Positions 21,767 through 33,960 are shown, counted from the stretch's first letter. The stretch: DNA of 64,000 nt from Limnephilus marmoratus (GCA_917880885.1 OU862920.1:39653019-39717018); one strand, 5' to 3'. The notes: generated by a model from the sequence alone, not told the origin. Translations and numbers: made by a program.

Positions 21767-24140
21767 GTGTGGACTTTAAAGTTTCTGGTAGTGTGTTATA
21801 CAACTTCATTCCCTTGTACAGTAGACTGTTCTGCGTATTCGCTTTGTCATTTTTTTGTAGCCTAATTTCCTTGCACGTCCTTGTGTTATATCTGTGAATG
21901 TCTTTATTGTACATAATTTTATTTGAGAAGTATTTTGGTAACGTGTTGTTCAATATTTTGTGGATAAATGCCATCGTGTTCAAGGTCAGCATCTGTTTCA
22001 CGGTCAACCAATTTAGTTCCTTTAACATTTTAATTATTTTTGAAAATCTGTTTCGTCGAAGAATTATTCTCATAGCCCTGTTTTGTAGAATTTGTAACTT
22101 ATTTTGTTCTCTTTCGTTACATAGAAAAGTATACTTGAGCAGTAGTTGAAGTGTGGAGCAATAATTGAATTGTATATGGTGATTGCAGTTTTTCTAGAAA
22201 TTTTTGGCCGAATCCTTCCAAAAAAAGATATCTTTTTGCCAATTTTCTTTTGGGTGTATTCAGCATGTCTATTGAAGTTTAGTTTGGAATCTAATATAAC
22301 TCCTAAGTATTTCATTTCAGTAACATTTTCAATAATTTCACCATCAATTTTAATTTTGCTTTCACTGGATGTACTCTTGTATCCGATCGCCATACATTTT
22401 GTTTTTTTTTTGTATTTAATTTAAGCTTATTTATTTTTAGCCATCTTGATACATCATTTAGTTCATTATTTAAAATGTGCATTAGTTCTTCATAGTTATC
22501 TCCAATTAAGTATATTAGTGTATCATCGGCAAAAAGTCGTACTTTGCATTTTGAAAATATTTTCACCATGTCGTTAATATAGAGTATGAACAATAGAGGT
22601 CCAAGGACCGATCCCTGTGGTACTCCTAACTTATTTTCCATTGGTTTTGAAAATTGATTATTTATTTTTGTTACCTGCTTTCTGTCTCTCAAATACTCTT
22701 GTATTAATTTAATGGCTACAGATGAGAAACCAATTTCTTTAAGCTTTCTTATTAGTATGTCTCGGTCTATAGTTTCGAATGCCCTTTGAAAATCCAAAAA
22801 TATTGCTAAGATAAATTTATTATTATTCATTCCTTCCTTCCATTCTTCGACAATTACGTTTAATGCTGTTTCACATTAGTTATTAGATCTGAACCCTGAT
22901 TGCTCTTGGTATAAAATATCGTGTTTATCTAGATATTGCAAAATTTGTTCTTTTATTATAACTTCAAGAATCTGCTCATATTTTGGTAAGGTGTTGATTG
23001 GTCGAAATTCTTCAAATTTTCTGGTATTTTTTACCTTTGGAACCGGTATAATATAGTAGATAGTTTCCATGACTGTGGAAATTTTCCTTCTTCAATCGTC
23101 TCATTGATAATATTTAATAGAGTAGATCCAATTACTGGAAAAGCATCTCTTATTTTAGTAATAGTTAATCCATCTGAACTATTCTTTGATTTTATTTTGT
23201 TTAATATGTTAAATAAATATTCTGCATTTATTTTTCTGAAGACCAATGATTCTTTGTTTGGGTCGATATTATCATCTGTGGGGTTAACAGCAATGTTGGG
23301 TATTAATTTATTAATTTGAATGATACTTTCAATAAAATATTTATTAAAGTTATTAGCCATGTTTTCTTCGTTTATCTCTTTTGGAAAGTTTACAATTTTT
23401 ATGTCATCTTTGTTTTCGCCATGTACTAATTCTTTTATGATTTTCCAAATTTTTTTGGGATCCCCTTCTTCTGAGTTTATTTTATTTTTTATGTACTCAT
23501 TATGCGTTCTTTTTATGTCTTTGGAGTATTTGTTTCTCGCTTTTTTGTAGTTATCCCAATCCGTAATACTATTAGTAAGGCATGCTCTTTTGTAAAATGC
23601 ATCTCTATCGTGCTGCATTGTACATAGTTCGCTTGTGTACCATTTATTATTGTTTCTTTTATGTATCTTCTGTTCTGGAACAACTTCATCAATAGATTTT
23701 TTAAAGTTTAATATCATCTGGTCAGCTTTTTGGTTATATTCCATTTGATTTATTTCATTCCAATTAATAGTCTCTAAGGATTGAATGAAAATTTCCTTAT
23801 TGTATTTTTTGTAATTTTTAAATGTTGTTATTTGTGTTTCCTTACTGGAGTTGCATTTTTCTCTGTCATTTATTAGAATTTGAATGATGTTATGGTCGGT
23901 AATTTTAGGATTATCTAGTACATTAATATTTAAGTTGAATTTATTTGAGATTACCAGATCAATCGTCGTTTTTGCGATACTTGTAATTCGTGTAAAATCT
24001 TTAACAAATTGTTTCATCCCTGTAGCTTGTATAATAGATTTCAGTTTTTTTGTGTATATGTCTGCATTTGCTTTAACATTTATATTAAAATCTCCAAAAT
24101 ATTTCAATATAAATAAAGTATCTACATGATACCCCACCAT

Positions 24141-24919
24141 TAGTATTTTAATTTTAATTTAAATGCATAATGTATATGTGCGAATCAATTTTTATTAAAA
24201 TCTTAATTGTGGAAAACAAGTAATCAGCAAGTAAGAAATAGATCGGAACAGCACATGCAGCAGCTTTTCCATAAGCAAACAACAATAATGTTTTTGGGTA
24301 AATATGAACAACAGACCCCTACCTTAAAAGCCTTTGTAAAAGTATTTTGGCGATAGCAACACTCACACTAAATGTTGTCAGAATAATAAAAAAGCCTATA
24401 ATTTCGGAAAATGAATACTTTTTGGTTTATCTTACGCTAAGAACTTTCAGATCTTGTCGTTCGTTTTACTTCACAAATAATAACACTAAAGGCACAAAAT
24501 ACATTCGAACTTCATTATCTGTATCTTCATCAATAAATAATACTATGTATTTTAATTTAATAACCATATCATATAACGAATATGGTAGAGTACGTAAACT
24601 ACATATTAATAATTATTGTAAAATGTGTTGAAAAATTTGATTATTTTTTTTTACTTATGGGAGAACTTCTTTCTCATCTCGTAGATCGTTCGGTAAAAAG
24701 TCAAAGAAACTGAACATACAGTTTTAAATATTCTTATTTGTAGGAACTTTTATTTTAGAAAAAATTTTTTTGGAAAAAAGGAAAAATTATAAAATTATTT
24801 TTAATAAAGGCATTGTAGATAAAATAATAAGGACCGTTGTTTTCTTACTTAAATTATAATTAAGAAGATTACGTAAAAAATGCTATTTCATGTGCTTTTA
24901 TTTACTTTGGGAACGGGGT
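24141..24919. other. No gene seen
   Basis: AT-rich sequence. A 94-codon ORF at 24347-24631 has no recognisable domain. Confidence 0.4.
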
Positions 24920-25190
24920 TTTTGAAGTAAAACTTCTTTACACATGCTTGACTTGGGGAGTAAGCCGGTGAATGCGTGACGAGAGCGTTACGAAAAGTTT
25001 GATCGGGCGAGGCGAACGGTCGGGCCTTTACGCTTGACTTGGGGAGTAAGCTGGTGAATGCGTGACGAGAGCGTTATGAAAAATGTGATCGGGCAAGGTG
25101 AACGGTCAGGCAAGGCGAACGGAAGTTGAGAGGGATATACATAAGTTAGTGAAGTTTTACTTCAGTCGTGTGGTCTAAAGCACACTCGTT
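24920..25190. mobile_element. Repeat F, copy 2
   Basis: Same structure as 7883-8124: TTTGAAGTAAAAC start, two tandem units starting GCTTGACTTGGGGAGTAAG at 24946 and 25032 (86-bp period), GTTTTACTTCA at 25154-25164, then GTCGTGTGGTCTAAAGCACA. The second unit has an extra partial GGCAAGG(T/C)GAACGG repeat. Confidence 0.75.
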
Positions 25191-25670
25191 TTTTTTTTAA
25201 ATTAAAAAGAGTTTTTTTATCCCTGAAGAATGTTTTTTATTATTTTTAGAATATGGAAACAATGCTTCGCAGTGACAAAATCAGTAACTAGTGAGATCAG
25301 AAATCAGTAACACCTATTTTGTTTTATGAAAAAAAAATATATCCAGCAAGATGTAGTTTTTTTATCGGTCACCAAAAATATTTAAGTACTTTTGAGTGAG
25401 GAATGTAATTTTTGAACTTCAGTAAGGGTTCACAAATTCTCCTAATTATAATATGAATAAATTAATTAATATAATGAATTGAACACCAAATCACGTAAAT
25501 TTAGTTAGTGTTAAATTAACTTAACACTGCAAAATGTTGAAAAAATAAATTATTTGAGATTTTCAATATCCCTCTTCTCTTCAATTTGAAAAAAAAAAAT
25601 TTGATATTATTACATTCTTAATTTAAACAGGAGTTAAACTAAAAATAAAATTAAACTTACATAGTTAAAG
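25191..25670. other. No gene seen
   Basis: AT-rich sequence with no supported feature. Confidence 0.4.
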
Positions 25671-25862
25671 GCATGGCACGACCGAGTGAATCAGATACTT
25701 GAGTCGGGCCATGTCAAGAGTCAGAATAATAAAAGAGCGTATGAGACGATATATGAATGTGAACGAGGCAAGGAGTGTCTGCTAAGACCGAGTTGTTTGG
25801 CGGTCTGTCCTCTCTGCCTACCCCTGCGAAGAAACGATGTGATAGTTGGTTAGTTAGTTAAA
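25671..25862 (+). pseudogene. LINE A fragment, copy 3 (extreme 3' end)
   Basis: Matches the last ~190 bp of 3196-3810 (GGCATGGCACGACCGAGTGA, then CCTCTCTGCCTACCCCTGCG and the GTTAGTTAG tail). It is severely 5'-truncated and lies about 350 bp upstream of the flotillin start codon. Confidence 0.75.
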
Positions 25863-26208
25863 CTTAATATAAGAACAATTATTTTTTGGTGGTGTTTTTT
25901 TCCTACTATTCAAATCAAAATTGCAGAACTATTGTTTTTTTTTCAATAAAAAGCTTTTCAAAAATTTGGTTTTTTGCATGTTATTTTTTTTTTTACCCCT
26001 TAAACATGTTTTTTATTACTTTTGGGACATGGCATCATTGACTGTGTCACTAAAAAACGCATCTTTGTCTATGCCTGTGGGTGAGTGGTAAATCGTGTTA
26101 ATCTATGGTCCGTGGTCTTGTCTAGAGTGCTAGAGTGGGAGTTGGCTGTGCGTTCGGCAGTGTTTTCGGTTTTATATTTAACAACTTTATTCTAAATAGT
26201 ATTTTATT

Positions 26209-26260
26209 ATGACCTGGGGATTTGTTACTTGTGGACCTAACGAAGCCCTTGTAGTTTCAG
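26209..26260 (+). CDS. Flo1: Flotillin-1, coding exon 1
   Basis: Encodes MTWGFVTCGPNEALVVSG, matching the start of flotillin-1/reggie-2, and ends at donor GTAAGA in phase 1 (the Gly codon is completed by exon 2). Flotillin-1 is a peripheral membrane scaffold on the cytoplasmic face of the plasma membrane and endosomes. It hetero-oligomerises with flotillin-2 to form ordered microdomains used in endocytosis and signalling. The ATG is the only in-frame Met that precedes the conserved TCGPNEA motif. Upstream (26100-26208) is a plausible short leader, including GGCAGTGT, which could be an initiator-like element, but I cannot fix the start of transcription. The first intron is 14,585 bp and filled with transposons. 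Confidence 0.93.
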
Positions 26261-28079
26261 GTAAGACCGCTCGAACTTATTCAAAATACTGTCCACTGAC
26301 AACTTTGCTGTTTTTGGGCGCGTCTTGTTTGTGTGCGTTAAATATGTATGTTCGCATTATTGATTTTTTCCTCGTGTATAGCGAAATAAATTGGGACATG
26401 TACATTAATACGCTGTAAAGGCGGTGTTCTGTTATATAAATAGACATAACTCAAGCGTAACATATTATCGCTTCAGGAATAAAATAATCAGGAAAAATGG
26501 TTGTTTCAACATGTTTACGCATCAATCGCCCGTACAGAGACGAACATATTTTAATATATGTATTACTGGGTTGCTCTGCGCACTAATTGTTAAATAGTTT
26601 CGTGTTTATGTTATGCTGCTTCAAGAGGCCCATGTAAAAATATGCGCAGGCAATCGATAATAATTTTACAGACCAATGTATAAAAATAGACAAATGTGGT
26701 TTATCTCGATTGCTCACACTCGAGACCGAAGTATTCTTGTATTTTTCGTTTTCCCTGTCGAGATCGAAAGATCGCGTCATTTTAATGAGAACCTAATTTG
26801 TACACGTCTAGGTAAGTACCTAGCTATAAATAGCTCCATTAAGTTGATTAGGTTGTTGTTTTCGTGTTTAGCTTCGAAACTTCGCTTTGTTGTGTTGTTA
26901 TGTTTTGTTACAAGGAAATCTAAACATTTGTGTAAAAAGATCATTTTGCTTTAAACAATACTCGTCATGATAACATTTTGTGACATACATTCTTATTTTT
27001 GCTGTTAGTCATGATACCCATCAACAAATTAAAATGTAAACATTTATGTTTTTGAAGCATTTTATTTGCATTATAATTCCATTGAAATATAAAAGATTCA
27101 AACATTTTATAACTTTGCAATTCTTCTTTAGTTGGGTCTGGTCTAATGCGGATAATAATAATGTATTAAAGTTTTATAATAATGATTTAAAAATATGTGC
27201 ATTTTTTTTTAACGTAAATTCCACACAGGAGCAGTGGCGGCTGATGCTCACAAATATCGGTAGTGCGCTAAAAATCTTGTACATATACCTACCCTAATTA
27301 AAATGAATTTAATTATGAAAAAAATCTTACCTATTTGCAGGTTAGGTCGATTCTCCGTTGTCTCTTTTGTTTTTAACTTGCACTCTTGTTTACTATTTAA
27401 AATGGGCCGTGGTGGGCCACTATTTTTAATTTCTAATCGTTTTTCTAAGTTCAGCGCATTGTTTTTTATAAAATGAACATTAATAATGGAACTCATTTTT
27501 TACTCTTCCCGACTCATCCAAAAAGCTAATAACAATGGCGTATTGACCTGCGACCTGTCACAACGGGTCTCATTGTTTATGTTGGTTGGTATGCTGTAGA
27601 GATAAGAAATGGTCGACGCTGAGCGGAACATTGACTAAAAAAGAGTAGATCTTAATTTAAACACACAATATCAATAATAAAATGACACGACCGCGTCCCC
27701 AATTAAGATGCTACTGAACAAACGGTCCTTTTGACATGGTGGAAATTCCCGGATCGGCGATCACGGGTTATTTAAATTTGCAAAGGATTATACCAGATAT
27801 ACCTACCCACGATTATAGCTCATGGAGAATTGTGTAAGGATTCTCCTCGATTCTGTGATCGCTTTGGCAAACGCACTCCCGGCCTGAATATAGGAACAAA
27901 ACGTTCTGCTTCTGTTATCTCAGTACCTCTGTTACGCGAGCGGGTATACATAGACACCTATATTATGTATGCATTAGAACCAAAGTGTGTATTATGATTT
28001 GTGATGAGGCGTGTCGGAAATATAGTATGTTTTTCGGTGCTCGGGAATTTTTAGATTGGCAGAAATTTTGGGAGTGCGT
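26261..28079 (+). other. Start of flotillin intron 1; no repeat identified
   Basis: AT-rich intron sequence. Several 60-90 codon ORFs here show no domain and overlap one another on both strands. Confidence 0.5.
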
Positions 28080-28420
28080 TGCACCGCCGCACCTTAGGGC
28101 TGGCCGCCACTGCACAGGAGGCCCTGAGAAAAATAATTTCCTTAGGGCCTGTGTTATCTTTGGGGATGGTGTGTGGAGAACCTTTATAAGAAAACGAAGG
28201 AGAGGAAGTTCTAGGAAAGATAAAGGCATGATGGGTGGGTAGGAATCTGGGGGTCAATGTGTCCAGGAGTGATGTGATGGACATATGAATCCATTTTTCC
28301 CACTGCGGTGCAAGGCGATGGATCGAGAAAGTCTGATTGGAGAAGTGAAAAGGTATCCCTCAGCCAGTCTCACCCGATTCGGTCCGCCACGCTGTAAGTG
28401 GGCAGACACTTCCTCCGCCA
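28080..28420 (-). pseudogene. LINE C fragment, 3' end, copy 1
   Basis: On the - strand, pieces of a LINE C-terminus are readable: PTHHAFIFPRTSSPSFS and KDNTGPKEIIFLRASC. They correspond to the GPEENNFPQGLLCG end of the longer copy at 44330-45115 and to 54110-54420. The AGGAGGCCCTGAG box near 28120 is shared by all three. The copy is 5'-truncated. Confidence 0.6.
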
Positions 28421-28454
28421 AAACCTAGACAAATTTCACCCCATGAATCCAGGC

Positions 28455-28642
28455 ATAACTGCTAGTAACCATAAATCAAATATTATTTACACATAATATA
28501 ATATGCAATAAAATAACACTGGGAGGCGTAACGGTCCGGTACATTAGTATGACATTGTGAAATATCATACTGGTGACCCAGAAAACATTAACACTTTTTT
28601 AATCCTCTACAAGTTTTTCTGCATTATAATTGATTTGGTACC
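28455..28642 (+). repeat. Repeat E, copy 3, left part (hAT-split)
   Basis: Matches 10700-11340 in pieces (ATCAAATATTATTTACAC, GGGAGGC, TACATTAGTAT, GCATTATAATTGATTTGGT). The match resumes after the hAT element at 29355-29430 with CACTTTTACATA and AGAGATATCTGACTAATC. The interior is shorter than in the full copy. Confidence 0.65.
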
Positions 28643-28650
28643 AGTTAGAG

Positions 28651-29225
28651 CAGGGATCACCAAATGGTATTTTGTGCGGACCTTGTGTTCAAACAAAATA
28701 TTTTACACATGTAACTTCAGTACGTAATTTGATCATTTTTCTTTGCCTTTGCTGCCGTCTTAGCGATAAAAAATGTAACTTTTGCTTTTTTATCAGATGT
28801 TTTTAAACACATCAATGATCTGAACCTTAAACTTCAAGGTAAAGGAAAGCTTGTATGGGAGCTACTGACAGAAGAAAAATCTTTTTGCGAAAACTCGATC
28901 TTTTCAACATCGATATTGATAACGAACTAACTAACTAACACTTACCTAATTTAAAAAAAAAATCAGCAATGACACCGAGCTTGACGTCGACCAATACAAG
29001 ACGTTCATTAAGGAACTTAAATTGGAATTTGAAAACAGGTTCACAGATTTTAAGAAAATTGAGATTGTCGTCGACATCCTCAGTAACATTTACTCTCTGC
29101 ATCCTGGTGATGAATGGAACAATGAAGCTGCAACTATTTTCGGGAGTAAAACACCAAAAACAGGAAGTTCTTGTCAAGAGTTTTGGATAAAATTTGTTTG
29201 TACTAATAAGTTTGTAGATACTAAT

Positions 29226-29258
<33 letters not shown>

Positions 29259-29346
29259 AGGAGGTTAGGCTTTTTCCCTTCCGGACAGCGACAGTAATGT
29301 TATTTTAAAAAAACTGACCCCTAATGAAAGTAATTGGTGACCCCTG
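28651..29346 (+). mobile_element. hAT element with transposase remnants
   Basis: The ends CAGGGATCACCAA and TTGGTGACCCCTG are inverted. The flanks AGTTAGAG (28643-28650) and AGATAGAG (29347-29354) are an 8-bp duplication with one change. Inside on the + strand are DVFKHINDLNLKLQGKGKLV near 28797 and LEFENRFTDFKKIE and FWIKFVCTNK near 29010-29200. These match, as I recall, the hAT transposase relatives in vertebrates called GTF2IRD2, EPM2AIP1 or ZBED5. Most of the transposase is deleted. It sits inside repeat E copy 3 and contains the poly-G run at 29229-29259. Confidence 0.8.
29229..29259 (+). repeat. Poly-G run of about 30 nt
   Basis: An almost pure G homopolymer in the right third of the hAT element, followed by GAGGAGG. 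It is the longest G run in the window, can form G-quadruplexes and is prone to sequencing error in length. Confidence 0.9.
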
Positions 29347-29430
29347 AGATAGAGGATCCACTTTTACATATAACTATATATAAAGAGATATCTGACTAAT
29401 CAACCGGATGATTTATATACGAGCCAGGTT

Positions 29431-30721
29431 TTAATGGTGTGTTGTTAATTGATAGTTTCATAAATAAATTTAAAAAAACATTGATAAACACATTAAAAAA
29501 TATTGTGATGAACAGTTAATTTAGGCCCCCATCTGTTAGCCCAATTTTAGATAATGTACCTACGGAAGTATAATAGGCAGACTGCCAACATTGTGTGGTA
29601 CCATCCTCTACTCAACAAAACTCACAGCAAAACTCTGAATGCTAAGAATAAAGTAACATTAGATTATTGTGAAAGAAGCTGGCTATTTTTTTGTTTGTTT
29701 ATTACTCAAATAAAATTTTAGATAGTTTTATTTAACACGACTGATAAATTTTTATTTTTAAATGCTTTTTGTAAACGGACATTCGAAATTTCAGTACTAA
29801 ATTATTATCATGGACGTATGAATATATCTGGACCTGCCCTAAGTGATAAAAGCGTATTATTTCCCCCTCCCCATACCGGTTCCATGGAGCCGGCTGGGCT
29901 TACGAGAGCCTCGCTTGAATCTAAAAAATGTGTCGTCATCATTCTTGTCCTGACCAGCGCCGAGCTCACATCGTACATTTTATGAAATAACACGTCAAAA
30001 ATGAGAGCTTGTGCTATACATGCTATACCCTAAAATATGTGAACATAGCGAATGTGGGCGGTTCTCCGTGAGCTCGTCGCTGGTTACAGGGGTAAGTAAA
30101 TTATGAAACATTTGTAAAAGTGTCTTAACTAAATACGGCAACAAAATATTCCTCTGTGAAAATCGGCGAACTTTACTTTTCCGCATTTGGACTTCACAAA
30201 TATGTTAATAACATGGCGAGCAATTCGCGCTCCCATGTAAAAAGGTCTATTCATTCCAAAGCAGATTTTGCTTTTAAGAACTAAATGGTGATATTATAAT
30301 GCGAGATGCCTATATACTGTCAGATTGATTTTTTTAACGAATCGCAGTCACCTTTCCCCTCTTCGCCCCCATAGGTTGGTTTTACTCCTCATCTGTATCT
30401 TCTGGTCTATTAAATTTGGATGTCTGTGATTACTACCTACAAGTGTAACAGTATCGAAGAAAGAAAATGCCTTTTTGAAAGTAGGTGATACCACTGTTCC
30501 ATGTCAAGCTAGAATTTATTCAAATATTCTTTTAAAGTAATACCTATAAATGTATTAATTGAACATTGCGACACTATTTCTATAAAAAACTTACTGTCAT
30601 GTCATGTCAAAACTATTTGTTGTGCTAATTGTTTTTGTAGCAGCTATGAATAGAATGCTCATCAATCATCGGTTCATGACTCTTAAAAATGAATAACACA
30701 AACCGTCAAACACTAAGGACA
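29431..30721 (+). other. Flotillin intron 1; nothing recognised
   Basis: The - strand of 30190-29810 has two adjoining ORFs that may be remains of one protein (KVRRFSQRNILLPYLVKTLL, then ELGAGQD-like sequence). I do not recognise it. Confidence 0.35.
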
Positions 30722-30776
30722 GGTTGTTTCAATAAAATTGATGAATTCATCAAATATTTTAAGTTAATTTTCACAT

Positions 30777-30880
30777 TCTGTGTAAGTTCTATTCACGTTC
30801 TGCAATTATTTCAGTTTAATGCAGCAATTGGCCTATAATGATATAATAACAGAACTTGAATAGAACCTCCACAGAACATG
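30777..30880. mobile_element. Small nested MITE in the foldback arm
   Basis: CATTCTGTGTAAGTTCTATT and AATAGAACCTCCACAGAA.. are inverted ends. The matching place in the right arm (about 36228) lacks the ~105-bp segment, so it is an insertion or its precise loss. There is no ORF. Confidence 0.65.
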
Positions 30881-31830
30881 AAAAGGGTGAAATGCAGATC
30901 CCGCCAATGTGGGGGATTTTAATAAAAATGCACTTTCTAGATGAGAAAAGTGTGGAAAAGTTGAATAAAAAAGAAATTAAGGTGCGCTTGGCAAAATTGA
31001 GGGAGATACAGCCGTTTAAAGAATGAATAAAATGACACTTCGTGAACTTATACTAAGGTGAGTTGGGGTAAATCCGGATTTGGGGGAAGTCCGAAAAACG
31101 TGATTTTTGCGGCACCCTGGCAACTTATAACATGTGCAAATATCTCTAGAGGAGAACTATTTCATTGCGCTCCGCCCCCCCTTCAGTCAGCTCGAGAAAG
31201 CCAAAGTGAACGGTTGTGTAGCGCGTTTTTCGAACAGTCCAAATTTCTCGTGAAATTGTGAGATAATCGATCTTACCCCCGTCGTAAATATCTACCGATC
31301 CAGGTAAGCTATTGAACTGATTTCAAATTAATTATGTATTATATTTATAAAAAAAGTAGTTTAAGAAGACTCCATTGCCTAATATGCTTTGGTTTCGGCT
31401 GTAGTCTTCTTTACGATCTTCCCCCTTGACATTTTCCCCGGGGGAAGATCGGAATATGATCCTTTCGATCTTACCCCTTTTCCGATTTCCATACAAAAAG
31501 CCACGTATTCTCAAACTTTTAGACACGAACGGGCGCATTTTCGGTAGCGGTGGTAGTGGTGGTGGAACAAGCTATAAGGGTGGACACTGCTATTTCCGAA
31601 TGCGATAACGCGAGTATCGGTTAGAAGACCAAGCAGTTGAGCTAAAAGGACAAGAAGTGCAGTGTAAGTACAATCTTTTTAGACTATTTCTATAAATGAT
31701 TTATTGTAAAATTTGGGAGGCGGATATGGGTACCGCCGCCCCCTGAACATTTTTTTGGATAATCAACACCCCTGCCACTGGTCACCCCGAGTGATTCGAT
31801 ACGTTTGGTGACTTAGCAGGGAAATGTGAA

Positions 31831-32688
31831 ATGTGCGAAAACGAAATGTGCCAGGAAACTCTACTAAAAGACGACTTTGAGAAAAAATCTTCGACTGTTG
31901 ACACCAACAAACAGTACTCCCAACCCGGCACAACACAAACACAACATTTGGGGGTTAAAAAAGCTAGTACTTCAAATTCAAAGAAAATACAAATTATTTC
32001 AAACATTATTTTGAGACCTCCCAATGATGAACAGGCAAGTCACCATGTGACGTTTGAAGAACTGTTGCTCCAAAAAGTAAAACAGAATAAGAATAACCCA
32101 AACATAAAAATTCAAAAACATCGTGTTGCGATGGGTGCAGAAGTCATCACAGAATTGGAAGGTCAAATTATTCTAAGAAACATTCAAAACGAAAAAATAA
32201 CTAAGTTAAAGCCAACGATGACAAAAAAGAACACCGGCTATAATCGATCCACCAACAGTAGCGAAACATCCGACGAAGACTTAATATACGCAGAATCTGA
32301 CAAATGTTACGATCAACAAACTTTAATTCTCGGCAATAACAGTTGTACAGATTCTGACGCAGAAAATGATATAAATTTAAACAATATTTTAGTTTCTCCA
32401 AACATATGTGTGAAAGTGGGAGATTGGATATTAGTTAAATATTGTCCCAGAAAAATTGAAAAACACTTCATCGGAATTGTAAAAGAGAAAATAGAACCAA
32501 ATGATGACTTTGTCGTAAAATTCTTAAAATTTAGCAGAGTTCGCAAAGACTTTTACTGGCCTGAAAAGGAAGATATGGACACAATATCCCTTGAAAATAT
32601 TATATCTGTTTTGGAAAATCCTACAGAAGGTCGACGTGGAAATACATTTAAATTCAATATTGGTCTTGAAAAATATAATTTTTATTAA
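31831..32688 (+). CDS. 285-codon ORF inside the pogo-type element
   Basis: Uninterrupted ORF starting MCENEMCQETLLKDDFEKK and ending GLEKYNFY. The first 170 residues are hydrophilic and Lys/Ser/Asn-rich with an acidic stretch (SSETSDEDLIYAES). The last ~90 residues form a compact module: GDWILVKYCPRK, KHFIGIVKEKIE, VKFLKFSRVRKDFYWPEKED, ISVLEN. As I recall, this GDW/VKFL/WP module ends several insect transposon proteins, including pogo/Tigger-type ones, probably as an SH3-like fold; that is inference. No DDE catalytic core is present, so it is the C-terminal part of a transposase or a second ORF. Its survival intact in a damaged element is notable. It lies in flotillin intron 1 on the sense strand with no evident splice signals. 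Confidence 0.5.
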   Translation: MCENEMCQETLLKDDFEKKSSTVDTNKQYSQPGTTQTQHLGVKKASTSNSKKIQIISNIILRPPNDEQASHHVTFEELLLQKVKQNKNNPNIKIQKHRVAMGAEVITELEGQIILRNIQNEKITKLKPTMTKKNTGYNRSTNSSETSDEDLIYAESDKCYDQQTLILGNNSCTDSDAENDINLNNILVSPNICVKVGDWILVKYCPRKIEKHFIGIVKEKIEPNDDFVVKFLKFSRVRKDFYWPEKEDMDTISLENIISVLENPTEGRRGNTFKFNIGLEKYNFY

Positions 32689-33168
32689 TGCAATTATTTT
32701 GCTATTGCCATTTTTTGTTAATTTTTTAACATTTCTTTTTAAATACATTCTTCCTTCATTTCATTATACATCTGTAGTCCCCTGTCATCAGGCAGTTCTG
32801 AAAGTTTGATTTTTTTCATATGTGGCGATCTAACACCATTTATGTTTCTGGTTTCATAATCGTGTATATCTCTATTAAAAATAATTTCACCCTAGTATTT
32901 TCGCATTTGGTTTTTCATAACTTTATGCACAAAAATTAACACATTAAATAAACAGGATATTTTTTATTGGAATCCAACTTAACTTCTCTCTCATTTGATT
33001 ATTTACTTGTAAGCAATAAACAGCGCCTACATAAAGTATAGAGATACATAGGACACGGTTAAATTAACTCAATTCAAAAAGGTCTCCAATGATAAAGTTA
33101 CCTGGAGATGGAGTTTTATTGTTATACACCTCATACCTCTGTTCTGTATAAGTTTTAGCTTGCTGTTA

Positions 33169-33960
33169 CTATTTGCCCACGTACTGTTTATAACTTTTAT
33201 TTCCTTCATTGACCAAATATAACATCATATAGCAGTAATCTAAATGTGGAGCAACTATAATTTTATAAATGACCTCTGAAGTGTTTATTTTGAATTTATT
33301 TCTTAGTATTCTAAGAAAATTTACTTTTCTGATACTTTCTTTAGCACATTCAAATTCTGTTGTGAAAGTTAGTTTTGGATCGAGTATTACACCCAGGTAT
33401 TTGATTTCATTTACTTTTTCAATTTTTTCATCATCAATTGTCATATTTAACCCTGTGTTAAGTGTTATATTGCCTATTTCCATATATTTTGTTTTTTGTT
33501 TACGTTCAGTTTCAACTTGTTTAATATGAGCCATTTTGCTATATTTTGTAGATTTTCATTTATTTTGTATGATTTGCAAATACATAGTCTAATTTTGCAA
33601 TGTTTTATGGTTTTAATTGTAGGTATCTTTTATGTCAATTATGAATGGCATTGGACCTTATACCGACCCTTGCAGAGCACTAAGGTTGTTTTCTATCGGT
33701 TCTGATTCTAAACATTCATCTTTTGTTACCTGTTTTCGTTCTTAGAGATATTCTTTGAATAAATTCAGAGCTACGTCAGTTTACTATGTTTTCTAATTTT
33801 TCCAATAGTTTTTGTTTTTCATTCTATCGTTTTAAATGCTCTTTTGAAATCTAAGGATGCTGCAATGGTGATTTTTTTGCCTGTTTCTTTCTTCATGGTA
33901 TCAATCACTATGTTTACCGCTGCTTCGCAAGAGTCATTGTTCCAGAATCCTGATTTCCAT
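33169..33960 (-). pseudogene. LINE fragment related to LINE G
   Basis: The - strand reads as the RT region with frameshifts: NDSCEAAVNIVID and DFKRAFKT near 33930-33850, KQVTK near 33730, then KVNEIKYLGVILDPKLTF and IVAPHLDYCYMMLY at 33420-33220. The catalytic FADD region is damaged or missing. It is nested inside 31056-35451. Confidence 0.7.

Larger units (their letters stand above)
20288..24140 (-). pseudogene. CR1/Jockey-superfamily LINE G, long but broken copy
   Basis: Read on the - strand from 24140: the end of an APE-type endonuclease (GDFNINVKAN, TIDLVISN, ITDHNII), a linker (WYTSELC, KRTHNEYIKNKIN), then reverse transcriptase in several frames. RT pieces include [62 protein letters not shown], and the catalytic LFADDTLIY at about 22520. 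The thumb (YLGVILDSKLNFNRH) and a C-terminal region (ILRRNRFSKIIKML) follow. Frameshifts near 23050, 22870 and 22390 and stops kill it. The 5' end is truncated inside the endonuclease. A 1324-bp hAT element sits at 20443-21766 in the 3' part. Confidence 0.85.

Noticed and set aside
26100..26208. Precise flotillin promoter and start site
   Set aside because: An initiator-like GCAGT is present, but without a paired downstream element or transcript data it cannot be placed.
29022..29297. 91-codon ORF running into poly-Gly
   Set aside because: The Gly run is the poly-G tract; only the first part matches hAT transposase, already described as a relic.
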